Positions 25,910 through 35,233 of a stretch of 64,000 nt of DNA are shown here, piece after piece. The stretch comes from UBA11222 sp030652895 (GTDB lineage: Bacteria > Pseudomonadota > Alphaproteobacteria > UBA11222). The stretch spans positions 1 to 64,000 of the forward strand of contig JBBQCS010000001.1 in NCBI GenBank assembly GCA_038318895.1. The letters are read 5' to 3'. Made by a program: the position numbers and the translations under genes. Within the stretch, counting starts at the first letter, position 1, and the number at the start of each line of letters is the position of its first letter. The notes under the pieces were generated by a model. The model was not told the origin of the DNA. It did no database searches and saw only the letters and a program-made list of their open reading frames with translations.

Positions 25910-26350
25910 ATGGAAGAAGTTGCAGCGCAAATAACGGAAACGGTGGCGCAGTTGAGTAGCGGCATTATCCCGATATCTACCCTGTATATCGGTCTCAATG
26001 CGCTACTGAATTTAATTCTTGCCATTCTGGTCGTGCGGGTCCGGGTGAAGACGGAAACCCAAATTGGCGATGGCGGCAACGAAGACATGATAAAGGCGAT
26101 GCGTGCACACGGTAATAATGTGGAATATGTCCCCATTACCCTGCTGGTGCTGATTGCAGTGGAAATGGCTGCGGCGCCGGTATGGCTGGTACATGCGCTT
26201 GGCGCCGGGTTGACGGTTGCCCGCGCCGGGCATGCGTTTGGTATTTCAAGCAGTACAGGGCGATCCGTTGGCCGGTTTGCGGGCACCATGCTGGGCTGGA
26301 TCGTATTATTGGTGGGCAGCGTTGCCTGCATTTACTACGGGCTTAATTGA
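25910..26350 (+). CDS. MAPEG-family membrane protein
   Basis: 146-residue membrane protein with four predicted TM segments. It belongs to the MAPEG family (membrane-associated proteins in eicosanoid and glutathione metabolism). The recognisable region is MIKAMRAHGNNVEYVPITLL, with the RAHGN...E pattern that binds glutathione in eukaryotic members, followed by LGWIVLLVGS at the C-terminus. A glutathione transferase or peroxidase role is possible. gshA lies a few kilobases away but is not cotranscribed. Followed by a strong terminator. Confidence 0.88.
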   Translation: MEEVAAQITETVAQLSSGIIPISTLYIGLNALLNLILAILVVRVRVKTETQIGDGGNEDMIKAMRAHGNNVEYVPITLLVLIAVEMAAAPVWLVHALGAGLTVARAGHAFGISSSTGRSVGRFAGTMLGWIVLLVGSVACIYYGLN

Positions 26351-26362
26351 CCCCATATATAG

Positions 26363-26394
26363 CCAGACGGACCTTAGGGGCCGTCTGGATTTTT
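26363..26394 (+). terminator. Rho-independent terminator after the MAPEG gene
   Basis: A perfect 8-bp stem, CCAGACGG (26363-26370) and CCGTCTGG (26381-26388), encloses a 10-base loop and is followed by ATTTTTG. It lies 13 bp after the MAPEG stop. It separates the ubi-side genes from pmbA, whose ribosome binding site (TTAGGAG) begins a few bases beyond the T tract. Confidence 0.85.
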
Positions 26395-26410
26395 GCAGTT
26401 AGGAGTACTC

Positions 26411-27781
26411 ATGTCACTGGAAAGCGCCACAGAGCACAAATATGATGAAGCCGCGTTACGCAACCTGGCCGAGGATGTGATCGCACGGGTGCGGGCGGCC
26501 GGGGCGGACGCCGCCGATGTATTGATGGTTGCCGGGGCGTCGCTGTCGGCATCGTGCCGGATGGGAGAGGTTGAAGAGGTTGAGAGGTCCGACGGCCAGG
26601 ATTTTGGCCTGCGCGCCTTTGTTGGCAAACGTCAGGCCATTGTGTCTTCCAGCGATTTCAGCAAAACCTCTCTGGATCAGCTGATTACCCGGGTTGTCGC
26701 CATGGCGAGACTTGCTCCCGAAGATGCGTATTGCGGTCTGGCGGAGCGCGATCTGCTGGCCACCACTTTCCCGGATCTGGATATATGTGATCCCACCGAG
26801 CTGGAAATGCCCGCAATGATTGACGCGGCAAAGCGGGCCGAGAATGCTGCCCGTGGTGTTACCGGTATCACCAATTCCGAAGGTGCGGGAGCCAGTTGCA
26901 GCCACAGCCGCGTGGTGCTGGCCACCAGTGAAGGTTTTTCCGGCAGTTACGCCACGTCGTCCTTTGGCATGTCCTGTTCAGTCCTGGCGGGCGAGGGCAC
27001 CGAGATGGAGCGTGACTATGAATATTCGTCCGTGCGCCACTACGAGGATTTGACGGCGCCGGAAGAAATTGGTCTGGTTGCCGCCCAGCGCACCCTCAGT
27101 CGCCTTAATCCGCGTAAAGTGAAAACCCAGCAGGTGCCGGTAATTTATGCGCCGCGCATATCGAACAGTCTTTTGGGGCATTTGGCCGGCTCCATATCCG
27201 GCGCGGCGGTGGCGCGCGGCACAAGTTTTCTGAAAGACCGGCTGGGAAAGGCGATTTTCGCCAACGGTGTCAGCGTTGTCGATGATCCGCACCGCCCGCG
27301 TGGTTTGCGCTCAAAGCCATTTGATGGTGAAGGCGTGGCGAACGGACGCACCATAGTGATCGAGGACGGGGTTCTGACCGGCTGGCTGCTGGACACTGCG
27401 TCGGCCAAACAGTTGGGGTTGCGCAGTAGGGGCCATGCCGCGCGCGGCAGCGGTTCTGCGCCCTCACCCTCCACGACTAATTTTTATATGCAGGCCGGAA
27501 AAACACCGGCGGTTGGTATGATCAGTTCACTGAGTAAAGGTCTGTTCATAACCGAATTGATTGGCATGGGCGTAAACCCGGTGACCGGCGACTACAGCCG
27601 GGGGGCCACTGGCTTCTGGATTGAAAATGGCCAGTTCACCCACGCTGTCAGCGAGATTACGGTGGCGGGCAATTTGCTGGAAATGTTCATGCATCTGACA
27701 CCGGGGGACGACCTGGAATTCCGGTATGGCATGAATGCGCCCACGATTATGATCGAAGGGATGACGGTCGCAGGTGAGTGA
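26411..27781 (+). CDS. pmbA: TldE/PmbA metalloprotease-complex subunit
   Basis: 456-residue TldD/PmbA family protein. With TldD it forms a heterodimeric zinc protease that cleaves unfolded peptides and processes modified peptides such as microcin B17; TldE is the non-catalytic partner. The sequence has VAGASLSASCRMGEVEEVER near the N-terminus and the C-terminal GYD-like GVNPVTGDYSRGATGFWIENG. No HExxxH motif is visible, as expected for TldE. ATG 26411 has AGGAG with 6-base spacing. tldD is not in the window. The stop overlaps the next gene by 8 bp. Confidence 0.92.
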   Translation: MSLESATEHKYDEAALRNLAEDVIARVRAAGADAADVLMVAGASLSASCRMGEVEEVERSDGQDFGLRAFVGKRQAIVSSSDFSKTSLDQLITRVVAMARLAPEDAYCGLAERDLLATTFPDLDICDPTELEMPAMIDAAKRAENAARGVTGITNSEGAGASCSHSRVVLATSEGFSGSYATSSFGMSCSVLAGEGTEMERDYEYSSVRHYEDLTAPEEIGLVAAQRTLSRLNPRKVKTQQVPVIYAPRISNSLLGHLAGSISGAAVARGTSFLKDRLGKAIFANGVSVVDDPHRPRGLRSKPFDGEGVANGRTIVIEDGVLTGWLLDTASAKQLGLRSRGHAARGSGSAPSPSTTNFYMQAGKTPAVGMISSLSKGLFITELIGMGVNPVTGDYSRGATGFWIENGQFTHAVSEITVAGNLLEMFMHLTPGDDLEFRYGMNAPTIMIEGMTVAGE

Positions 27782-28559
27782 CGCGCACGGCGAAAAACAT
27801 CACCTTGTTGCGGTACATGCCGCGCGTGAGGCGGGTGCGCTGGCCATGACGTATTTCGGCGCCGATTACGCGAAGTGGGAAAAAAGCAGAGATAATCCGG
27901 TAACCGAGGCGGACTTTGCGGTTGACCTGCTGTTACGCCAACGTCTGCAGGCCTTCGGCTCCGGCTATGGCTGGCTTTCGGAGGAAAGCGTGGACGACAA
28001 CAGCCGCCGAACCGCGCGCCGGGTCTGGGTTGTTGATCCAATCGACGGCACCCGCGCCTTCATCCGTGGTCAACCGCATTTCGCCGTTTGTATCGCCTTG
28101 TTGGAAGACGGCAGGCCAATTTCCGCCGTGATATTTAATCCGGCGACGGATGAGCTGTTTGAAGCGTCGGAGGGCGGGCCGGCATTGTTGAACGGTGTGC
28201 GAGTTCAGGTAAGCGCGAAAGACAAGCTGCAGGATGCACGCATGCTGGCGTCAAAAGGCGTGTTTCAGCACGAACGCTGGACCAATCCGTGGCCCGCGAT
28301 GCATGTGGAATCACGCAATTCCATTGCCTATCAGGTGGCCCTGACGGCGTCGGGACATTTCGACGGCTGTATGAACCTGTGGGGCGCTTATGATTGGGAT
28401 CTGGCGGCTGCGGATTTGATTTTGCGTTCCGCGGGCGGGCATATCACGGACCATACGGGTGCGGCCTTGCGTTTCAATCAGGACACCCTGCGGCACCCGA
28501 GTATCGTTGCAGCAAACCCGGCGCTGCACGGTTTATTGCTGGAACGGTTGCAAGTATGA
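27774..28559 (+). CDS. Inositol monophosphatase-family enzyme (CysQ/HisN-like)
   Basis: 261-residue Mg2+-dependent phosphatase of the IMPase superfamily. The metal-binding motifs are SEES near residue 66, WVVDPIDGTRAFIRG near 85 (DPIDGT), and the C-terminal WDLAAADLILRSAGG near 205. The superfamily includes inositol monophosphatase, 3'-phosphoadenosine-5'-phosphate phosphatase (CysQ) and histidinol phosphatase (HisN); the sequence alone does not separate them. The GTG start overlaps pmbA (GTGAGTGA), and the stop overlaps the dehydratase start (ATGA), so all are translationally coupled. Confidence 0.87.
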   Translation: MSDAHGEKHHLVAVHAAREAGALAMTYFGADYAKWEKSRDNPVTEADFAVDLLLRQRLQAFGSGYGWLSEESVDDNSRRTARRVWVVDPIDGTRAFIRGQPHFAVCIALLEDGRPISAVIFNPATDELFEASEGGPALLNGVRVQVSAKDKLQDARMLASKGVFQHERWTNPWPAMHVESRNSIAYQVALTASGHFDGCMNLWGAYDWDLAAADLILRSAGGHITDHTGAALRFNQDTLRHPSIVAANPALHGLLLERLQV

Positions 28560-30532
28560 AAATGGACCGGCGCAGATCAGGATCAGGGATGCGTGTGCCG
28601 CTGTTGCTCACGCGGTTTTTTGGGTGGCTGATAGTGTTGCCGCGCGCGGCGAAGCTTGCCATCTCGGTTACTTTTGACGCGGTGCCTGTCCTTGCCGTCA
28701 GTCTCATCGGGTTGGCGGGATATCAGTTGCTGTGTAATTGCACGGTGGACGGCGTGACCCGGCTCGCTATTGGCGTGTTGCTCATTTTAATTTGCATTGG
28801 TGTTTTCGTGTTGACCGGCCTGTACCGGCCCCTGCTGCGCTATCGCGATACGCTGATTATTTTTCCTGTGCTGGGTTCCAGCTCGGCGGCGGCGGCCGTC
28901 ATTGCGCTGGGTGCGGCGGCATTTACATCTGCCCCCAACACACTGCCTATGATTGGCATATTGTGGCTGGGGCTGATGGCGCTGATGCTGGCCTGGCGGC
29001 TGATTGGCGGCGCGTTGTTGAACAGCGCCGTTCGTGATACTCAGCCCGATGTAACCCGGGTTGCGATTTATGGCGCGGGGCGGGCAGGCGTCGCGTTGGC
29101 CGAGGCCATGGCAAAAGACGACACACTCAAGCTCATGTGCTTTGTGGACGATGACAGCCAATTACATGGCCGCAGTCTGCATGGGGTGAAAGTGCGTCAT
29201 GCCAATACCTTGCATAGTCTTGCAGCGCGCCGGCAGCTTGATCTCGTTGTTTTGGCGATACCGTCTGCCAGCCCCTCGCTGCGCGCCGCGATTATCAACC
29301 AATTGGCCGAACTGGAGGTTAAGGTTGAGACCGCGCCGACACTGGAAGAAATTATTTCCGGCTGGCGCCGCGTCAGTGATATTCGCGCGGTAAGTCCCGA
29401 GGAACTGCTTTCGCGTGAGCCGGTGGCCCCTGATATGGCGTTGCTGGAGCGCGAACTTCGCGGCAAATCGGTGCTGGTAACTGGCGGCGGCGGATCGATT
29501 GGATCGGCGCTGTGCCGTGCGGTTCTTGCCCATGCGCCGGCAAAGCTGATCATTTTCGAGATGTCGGAATTTGCGCTGTATAGTGTTGAGCGTGAACTGC
29601 GCGAACAGATCGACGCGCGCGGCGGGCGCACCCAACTGGTCTGTCTGTTGGGGTCTGTCCTGGACAAGGCGGCGATCGGCCGCGTGATCGCGGTGCACAG
29701 TCCGCATATTGTCTACCATGCCGCTGCCTACAAGCATGTGCCGCTGGTGGAGATGAACCCGATTGCAGGTGCGGAGAACAATATTTTTGGCACCCTGAAT
29801 GTGGCGCAGGCAGCGCATCAGCATGGCGTAAACAAATTTGTGCTGATCTCCACCGACAAGGCGGTACGGCCCACCAATGTCATGGGGGCGGCCAAACGTG
29901 TGGCGGAAAAGCTGGTGCAGGCGCTTGGCCAGAGCGGCAGCCGCACATCTTACACGCTTGTGCGGTTTGGCAATGTGCTGGACTCCGCAGGTTCTGTCGT
30001 ACCTTTGTTTCGCGAACAGATACGCGGCGGGGGTCCGGTGACGGTCACCGACCCCGCCATGGTGCGCTATTTTATGACCATTCCGGAGGCCGCCGATCTG
30101 GTTATTCAGGCGGGCGCAATGGCGAAAGGCGACGGTGATCTGTTCCACCTTGATATGGGGGAGCCGGTTAATGTCGCGGACCTGGCGCGTAAACTTATTC
30201 ATTTGTCAGGCTTTTCGGTGCGTGAGCCGGGGACTGGCGGCGGTGATATTGAAATCCGATTCATTGGGTTGCGGCCGGGAGAAAAGCTTTTTGAAGAATT
30301 GCTGGTGGACGGTACAAGCACACCGACACAACATCCGCGTATCTTTCGCGCCGACGCCGGTGTCATGGAGTGGAATGCATTGGAGCCTTTTGTGGCGCAG
30401 CTAACGCAGATCGTGGCGTCGCAGGATGTTGAAGGTTTGAAGTCAGTTCTGCGTCAACTGGTCGAATCCTATGGTACGGTGCGCGGGCATAATTCTGATG
30501 TCGCCAGCGCCTTGAATGTGATTGGTGAATAA
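28556..30532 (+). CDS. Membrane UDP-sugar 4,6-dehydratase/epimerase (WbpM/FlaA1/CapD type)
   Basis: 658-residue inner-membrane enzyme of polysaccharide nucleotide-sugar synthesis. Four TM segments (about residues 15-160) are followed by a Rossmann-like domain (IYGAGRAGVAL near 170). The catalytic extended-SDR domain begins at VLVTGGGGSIGSALC near 305. STDKAVRPTNVMGAAKR shows the Ser-Met-Lys catalytic arrangement of WbpM/PglF-type C6 dehydratases that act on UDP-GlcNAc. ATG 28556 overlaps the preceding stop; ATG 28562 is an alternative. Open frame runs 162 bp upstream inside the phosphatase gene but is out of context. Next to a WecA-type transferase. Confidence 0.93.
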   Translation: MKMDRRRSGSGMRVPLLLTRFFGWLIVLPRAAKLAISVTFDAVPVLAVSLIGLAGYQLLCNCTVDGVTRLAIGVLLILICIGVFVLTGLYRPLLRYRDTLIIFPVLGSSSAAAAVIALGAAAFTSAPNTLPMIGILWLGLMALMLAWRLIGGALLNSAVRDTQPDVTRVAIYGAGRAGVALAEAMAKDDTLKLMCFVDDDSQLHGRSLHGVKVRHANTLHSLAARRQLDLVVLAIPSASPSLRAAIINQLAELEVKVETAPTLEEIISGWRRVSDIRAVSPEELLSREPVAPDMALLERELRGKSVLVTGGGGSIGSALCRAVLAHAPAKLIIFEMSEFALYSVERELREQIDARGGRTQLVCLLGSVLDKAAIGRVIAVHSPHIVYHAAAYKHVPLVEMNPIAGAENNIFGTLNVAQAAHQHGVNKFVLISTDKAVRPTNVMGAAKRVAEKLVQALGQSGSRTSYTLVRFGNVLDSAGSVVPLFREQIRGGGPVTVTDPAMVRYFMTIPEAADLVIQAGAMAKGDGDLFHLDMGEPVNVADLARKLIHLSGFSVREPGTGGGDIEIRFIGLRPGEKLFEELLVDGTSTPTQHPRIFRADAGVMEWNALEPFVAQLTQIVASQDVEGLKSVLRQLVESYGTVRGHNSDVASALNVIGE

Positions 30533-30534
30533 GC

Positions 30535-31659
30535 ATGTCTGGCGGTGTATTTCCCGGCGCTGCGATCACGCTTACGGCGGCGCTAAACCACACGGTTTTT
30601 GTGCTTGGAGTTTTTCTTGCTTCGGCGGCAATGACCTGGGGCATGATCCGTTTCAATATTTCCGATGTGCCGAACGAGCGTTCATCGCATCAGCGTCCGA
30701 CACCAAAAAGTGGTGGCGTAGCGATAGCGGCGGCTTTTTTTGCAGGCCTAGCGGGACTTTATCTGCTTAGCGACATGGCACGGCTGCCCGCGGGGCAATT
30801 CGCCATGTTTCTTGTCACCGCTGGCGTCATGTTTGCCGCAGCCTTGATTGATGATGTGATCGGACTACGCGCGCTGGTGAAGTTTTCCGTGCAATTCTTT
30901 AGCGCGTTGCTGTTCAGCCTGTTCGTGGCGCATATTGATACTTTGGCATTTCCCGTGTTTGGCGACGTTGCGTTTGGCGCCCTTGGTCATGGGATCACCG
31001 TGCTGTGGATCATATTTTTCATGAACGCCTTTAATTTCATGGATGGCATTAACGGCCTTGCGGGCGGTGGCGCGCTGATAGCCTCGGTCTTCCTGGCAGG
31101 CATCGCGTTTTTTTCCGGGGCGCATTTTGTGTATCTCAGTGCGCTGTGCCTATTCGGCGCTGTGCTTGGGTTTTTTGTATTCAATTTCCCCCATGGCCGC
31201 ATCTTCATGGGGGATACGGGCAGCCAGATCATTGGTTTCGTTCTGGCGGGGCTGGCGGTGATTGGCGCGCGCGCGGACATTGGCCAGGTATCGATCATGG
31301 TGGTGCCGGTGTTATTTGCATGTTTCCAGTTCGATGTGCTGGCGACACTGTGTTACCGCTTTGCGCGGGGCAAGCAGCTTGGCCAGGCGCATCGCGAGCA
31401 TCTGTATCAGATCAGCAACCGTCTTGGGTTTTCACATCAGCGGGTCAGCGCAATCTATTTCGGGCTGTTTGTGATGAACGGGGTATTTGGAGTTCTGATC
31501 CAGGCCGCCGAACCTGCGGCACGGTTACCGTTACTGCTGGGCTGTGTGCTGCTGCATGCGCCGCTGGCGATAATGGTATATGGCGCGGGCCTGCGTCAGG
31601 GGATTGCCGATTTATCCGGCCCAGTCAAAATCCAGCCCCAGGTCCAGACACGCGCTTGA
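30535..31659 (+). CDS. WecA/WbpL-type polyprenyl-phosphate glycosyl-1-phosphate transferase
   Basis: 374-residue polytopic membrane enzyme (about 10-11 TM) of the MraY/WecA family, which moves a HexNAc-1-phosphate from UDP-sugar to undecaprenyl phosphate to start O-antigen or capsule. Conserved loops are visible: ALIDDVIGLRALVKF (DD motif), NAFNFMDGINGLAGG (NxxNxxDGxDGLA-like), GRIFMGDTGSQ (MGDxGS), and the cytoplasmic AHREHLYQ (HxxH-type substrate loop). With the upstream dehydratase it forms a WbpM-WbpL-like pair. Its 3' end overlaps the convergent nadC by 48 bp. Confidence 0.92.
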   Translation: MSGGVFPGAAITLTAALNHTVFVLGVFLASAAMTWGMIRFNISDVPNERSSHQRPTPKSGGVAIAAAFFAGLAGLYLLSDMARLPAGQFAMFLVTAGVMFAAALIDDVIGLRALVKFSVQFFSALLFSLFVAHIDTLAFPVFGDVAFGALGHGITVLWIIFFMNAFNFMDGINGLAGGGALIASVFLAGIAFFSGAHFVYLSALCLFGAVLGFFVFNFPHGRIFMGDTGSQIIGFVLAGLAVIGARADIGQVSIMVVPVLFACFQFDVLATLCYRFARGKQLGQAHREHLYQISNRLGFSHQRVSAIYFGLFVMNGVFGVLIQAAEPAARLPLLLGCVLLHAPLAIMVYGAGLRQGIADLSGPVKIQPQVQTRA

Positions 31660-32478
31660 ATGGGTCAACGCGCCAACGGAAATCAAGTCCACGCCCGTGG
31701 CCGCAATGCCCGCCACCGTGTCCAGATTAACGTTACCGGATGCTTCCAATATTGCGCGTCCATTATTAATACGCACTGCATCGCGCAGCATGTCGTTGGA
31801 CATATTATCCAGCAGGATAATATCGGGTTTTTCCAGCAGCGCTTCTTCAAGCTGCGCCAGGGTATCCACCTCGACCTCAATCTTCACCATATGCCCCGCA
31901 TGCGCGCGCGCGCGGGCAATGGCAGTGCGCACACCACCGGCAACACCGATGTGATTGTCCTTGATCAGCACGGCGTCATCCAGCCCGAAACGGTGATTGG
32001 CGCCGCCGCCCGCGCGCACCGCATATTTTTGTAACGCACGCATGCCCGGAATGGTTTTACGGGTGCAGCAAATGCGCGCCTTGTGGCCTCCAGTTGCCGC
32101 CACCATGCGGGCCGTGGCGGATGCTATCCCGGAAAGATGGCCCAGAAAATTGAGCGCCGTGCGTTCCGCGGTCAGCGCCGCACGCGCGGGACCGGAAATA
32201 ATTGCAATCGTGTCCCCGGGGCAAAGCGCAGCGCCATCCTTGCAGAATTTTTCCACCTGCAAACGCGCGTCCACCTGTTTGAAAACCGCTTCGGCAATGT
32301 CGATCCCGGCCAGACACCCGGCCTGACGGCTAGCCAGTGTGACGCGCACCATAGTCGTATCCGGGATGATGCTGTCCGACGTAATGTCGCCGGCAGCTCC
32401 CAGATCCTCGGCCAGCGCAGTATGCACCAGTGGCAGGTAAAGCAGGGGGGAAAGGGGGATCAGATCATGTGCGCTCAT
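31612..32478 (-). CDS. nadC: Nicotinate-nucleotide pyrophosphorylase (quinolinate phosphoribosyltransferase)
   Basis: 288-residue type II phosphoribosyltransferase that converts quinolinate and PRPP to nicotinate mononucleotide. The signature CTRKTIPGMRALQKYAVRAG plus GGANHRFGLDDAVLIKDNH is present, as are FLGHLSGIASATA and the metal-binding EVEVDTLAQL. ATG 32478 overlaps the nadB stop by 4 bp, so it is coupled to nadB. The C-terminal 16 codons overlap, in antisense, the end of the WecA-type gene. Confidence 0.96.
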   Translation of the reverse strand: MSAHDLIPLSPLLYLPLVHTALAEDLGAAGDITSDSIIPDTTMVRVTLASRQAGCLAGIDIAEAVFKQVDARLQVEKFCKDGAALCPGDTIAIISGPARAALTAERTALNFLGHLSGIASATARMVAATGGHKARICCTRKTIPGMRALQKYAVRAGGGANHRFGLDDAVLIKDNHIGVAGGVRTAIARARAHAGHMVKIEVEVDTLAQLEEALLEKPDIILLDNMSNDMLRDAVRINNGRAILEASGNVNLDTVAGIAATGVDLISVGALTHSSACLDLGLDFDWAG

Positions 32479-34064
32479 GCGTATGCATAGGTTTTTTGTT
32501 TATCTGCGACGGCATCGGCTGAATATGAGAACGAACGGTGTTGCTGATCCGGGTCGGTAGCAGGATAATCTTCCCGGTAATGACCACCACGGCTTTCACG
32601 CCGCTGCAATGCAGCCTCGCAAATCAACCGCGCCGCGGCCAGCATATTACTGATGCGCGCGGAACGGTTTCCAACCATCGCCATCAGCTCATTCAATTCC
32701 GTTAATGCAGTGCGTAACCCGGTCTCGCAGCGCATAACCCCGGCATGCACAGACATGATTTCACGCAAGCGTTGTACAGCTGGGGCCAATTCAGGCGCGT
32801 CATAAGACTGAAATTGCGAATGCGCTGCCCGAGCGGCGTGTTGTCCACCGGCCGTGTTGCATTGTGCAGAAATATCAAGGGCGGCGCGTGCGCCGAATAC
32901 AAGACCTTCCAGCAGAGAATTGCTGGCCAGCCGGTTGGCGCCATGCAACCCGGTCGCCGCCACTTCGCCGCAGGCCCACAGGCCGGGCAGGTTGGTGCGG
33001 CCGTTACAGTCGGTTGCTATTCCGCCCATATGATAGTGCGCCGCCGGGGCAACCGGAATCAAATCCGTCGACGGATTAATTCCGGCGGCATTCGCCAGCG
33101 CAAATACGGTGGGAAACCGTTCAGGAAACTTTTCGCCAATCGCCGTACGGCAATCAAGATAGGGTTTGTGGCCGTCACGCACTTGCCGCCAGATGGTCCG
33201 CGCGACAATATCACGTGGCGCAAGCTCTGCTTCGGGATGGGCGTCGAGCATGAAACGCTCGCCCAGTTCATTCACCAGAACCGCGCCTTCGCCACGTAAC
33301 GCTTCGGTCGCAAGTGGCGCGGGTGAGCGGCCAACATCCATCGCGGTCGGATGGAACTGTACAAACTCCAGGTCCGACAGTTTGGCGCCTGCGTTCGCCG
33401 CCATCGCCAATCCCGCGCCGCTGCATCCCGGTGGATTGGTCGTTACCGTGTACAATCCGCCAATGCCGCCGGTCGCCAGCACCACCGCGGCCGCCTGCAG
33501 GCTAACAGCGTTTGCATCAGTTTGATCTGTCGCGCGGGCAATTACGCCGTATACGCGCCCCTGATCTTGCAGTAATTCCTCGGCGGCAAAATTCTCGGCA
33601 ACCGTAATACTGGGACAATCGCGCACGGCGGTAATCAGCGCATGCATCAGCCCGGCGCCGGTTCCGTCACCTCCGATATGCAGAATGCGATTAACCGAAT
33701 GGGCGGCCTCGCGGCCCAGCGCGATATCGCCGCCCGGTGTCCGGTCAAATCGTGCGCCCAGGGCGATCAGTTCTTCAATGCATCGGGGCGCTTCGCGGGT
33801 GGCCAGGGCGACAATGGCGGCGTCGGCAATACCTGCGGCAGCGGTGAGTGTGTCGGACGCGTGTTGCCGTGGGCTATCATCCGGTGCGATGGCGGCGGAA
33901 ATTCCGCCTTGCGCCCAATTGGTGGCGGCGCCCGCACCCAACGGCGCATTCAGCAGCAAAATCACCCGATGCGGCGCAAGTTTCAGCGCAGCAGTTAAAC
34001 CTGCCACGCCGCCGCCTACAACAATGGCGTCGGCTTGGATCGCGGCTAACTCATTGGGCTGCAT
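32475..34064 (-). CDS. nadB: L-aspartate oxidase
   Basis: 529-residue FAD enzyme that oxidises aspartate to iminoaspartate for quinolinate synthesis. The N-terminal dinucleotide-binding AIVVGGGVAGLTAALKL is followed by TNWAQGGISAAIAPDDS, the substrate-site GREAAHSVNRILH and the HMGGIATDCNGRT motif typical of NadB rather than succinate dehydrogenase. The C-terminal helical domain (from about residue 410) ends in SRGGHYREDYPATD. Middle gene of nadA-nadB-nadC; starts 11 bp after nadA. Confidence 0.96.
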   Translation of the reverse strand: MQPNELAAIQADAIVVGGGVAGLTAALKLAPHRVILLLNAPLGAGAATNWAQGGISAAIAPDDSPRQHASDTLTAAAGIADAAIVALATREAPRCIEELIALGARFDRTPGGDIALGREAAHSVNRILHIGGDGTGAGLMHALITAVRDCPSITVAENFAAEELLQDQGRVYGVIARATDQTDANAVSLQAAAVVLATGGIGGLYTVTTNPPGCSGAGLAMAANAGAKLSDLEFVQFHPTAMDVGRSPAPLATEALRGEGAVLVNELGERFMLDAHPEAELAPRDIVARTIWRQVRDGHKPYLDCRTAIGEKFPERFPTVFALANAAGINPSTDLIPVAPAAHYHMGGIATDCNGRTNLPGLWACGEVAATGLHGANRLASNSLLEGLVFGARAALDISAQCNTAGGQHAARAAHSQFQSYDAPELAPAVQRLREIMSVHAGVMRCETGLRTALTELNELMAMVGNRSARISNMLAAARLICEAALQRRESRGGHYREDYPATDPDQQHRSFSYSADAVADKQKTYAYA

Positions 34065-34075
34065 CGTTGTACCTG

Positions 34076-35188
34076 TTATGCTGATACCAGTTCGCGCGGC
34101 CCGCCGACGATTTCCGCCCTACGCAGATTTCCGGGGCCACCCTGCCATTGTGCGGATCCGGCCGCAGGCTGGCCAAGCGCCAGCATGCGTTCTACTGCAA
34201 GGCGCGCGCGCGGCGCGATCTGCGGGTCAATCTCCACCACATGCTGCATCTCGCGCAGGCTGTGCAAAATATTCTGTAACGAGATTTTCTTCATATAGGG
34301 GCACAGATTGCAGGGCCGGATGAACTCCACATTGGGCAGCTCGGCGGCGACATTATCGCTCATCGAACATTCGGTGATCATCACTACCTTGGGCGGCTGT
34401 TTGCTACGCACATAGCCGATCATCCCCGCGGTGGACCCGGCATAATCCGCTTCGTCCAGCACATCGGGGGGGCATTCGGGATGCGCCAGCACGATGATGC
34501 CGGGATTGGCTTCGCGATATTCGCGAATTTCCTTGGCGGTAAAACGTTCATGCACGATGCAGCGGCCATTCCAGGTAAGGATTTTTACATTGGTCTGGCG
34601 GGCCACATTTTGCGCCAGATATTGATCGGGTAAAAACAGGACGCTGTCCGTTCCAAGTGATTCAACTACCTGCAACGCATTGGACGATGTGCAGCAAATA
34701 TCGGTTTCGGCTTTCACGTCGGCACTGGTGTTGACATACGTCACCACGGGCACACCGGGAAACGCCTGTTTCAGCAACCGCACATCCGCGCCGGTAATCG
34801 ATTCCGAAAGCGAACAGCCGGCCGACATATCGGGGATCAGAACTGTCTTGCCGGGGTTGAGCAGTTTTGCCGTCTCGGCCATGAAATGCACGCCACACTG
34901 CACGATAATGTCCGCATCGGCCTTTGCCGCTTCGCGCGCCAGCGCCAGACTGTCCCCGGCAATATCGGCAACCCCGTGATAGATTTCCGGGGTCATGTAA
35001 TTATGCGCCAGAACGATGGCGTTCTTTTGCACCTTCAGTTCATTGATGGCGTGAATGTACGGAGCAAAGAACGGCCATTCTATTTCCGGGATGACATTAC
35101 GCACCCGGTCATAAATCGCAGCCGTGGCGCGGGCCACAGCCGGCGTATATTCGAGCCCGTCACGGGCGAGTTCCGTTGCGCTGTTCAT
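34076..35188 (-). CDS. nadA: Quinolinate synthase A
   Basis: 370-residue [4Fe-4S] enzyme that condenses iminoaspartate with dihydroxyacetone phosphate to quinolinate. Three pseudo-repeat domains are visible. Candidate cluster cysteines lie in VQCGVHFMAETAKL, TECSMSDNVAAE and CNLCPYMKKI, matching the positions used in the family. LAHNYMTPEIYHGVADIAGDSL binds substrate. The start ATG 35188 is preceded by CAGGAGAAAGCC, a strong ribosome binding site. First gene of the nad operon; its promoter carries two palindromes likely bound by the adjacent regulator. Confidence 0.96.
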   Translation of the reverse strand: MNSATELARDGLEYTPAVARATAAIYDRVRNVIPEIEWPFFAPYIHAINELKVQKNAIVLAHNYMTPEIYHGVADIAGDSLALAREAAKADADIIVQCGVHFMAETAKLLNPGKTVLIPDMSAGCSLSESITGADVRLLKQAFPGVPVVTYVNTSADVKAETDICCTSSNALQVVESLGTDSVLFLPDQYLAQNVARQTNVKILTWNGRCIVHERFTAKEIREYREANPGIIVLAHPECPPDVLDEADYAGSTAGMIGYVRSKQPPKVVMITECSMSDNVAAELPNVEFIRPCNLCPYMKKISLQNILHSLREMQHVVEIDPQIAPRARLAVERMLALGQPAAGSAQWQGGPGNLRRAEIVGGPRELVSA

Positions 35189-35233
35189 GGCTTTCTCCTG
35201 CGCTTTCCCTGTTTCCGGGCGCCCTTCTTATTT

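Noticed and set aside
28394..28555. 54-codon upstream extension of the WbpM-type protein
   Set aside because: It overlaps the phosphatase gene, is not hydrophobic like a WbpM N-terminus, and the ATGA junction at 28556 gives a normal start.
29162..30202. 346-codon minus-strand open frame opposite the WbpM-type gene
   Set aside because: Antisense to the conserved dehydratase domain; no motif or ribosome binding site.
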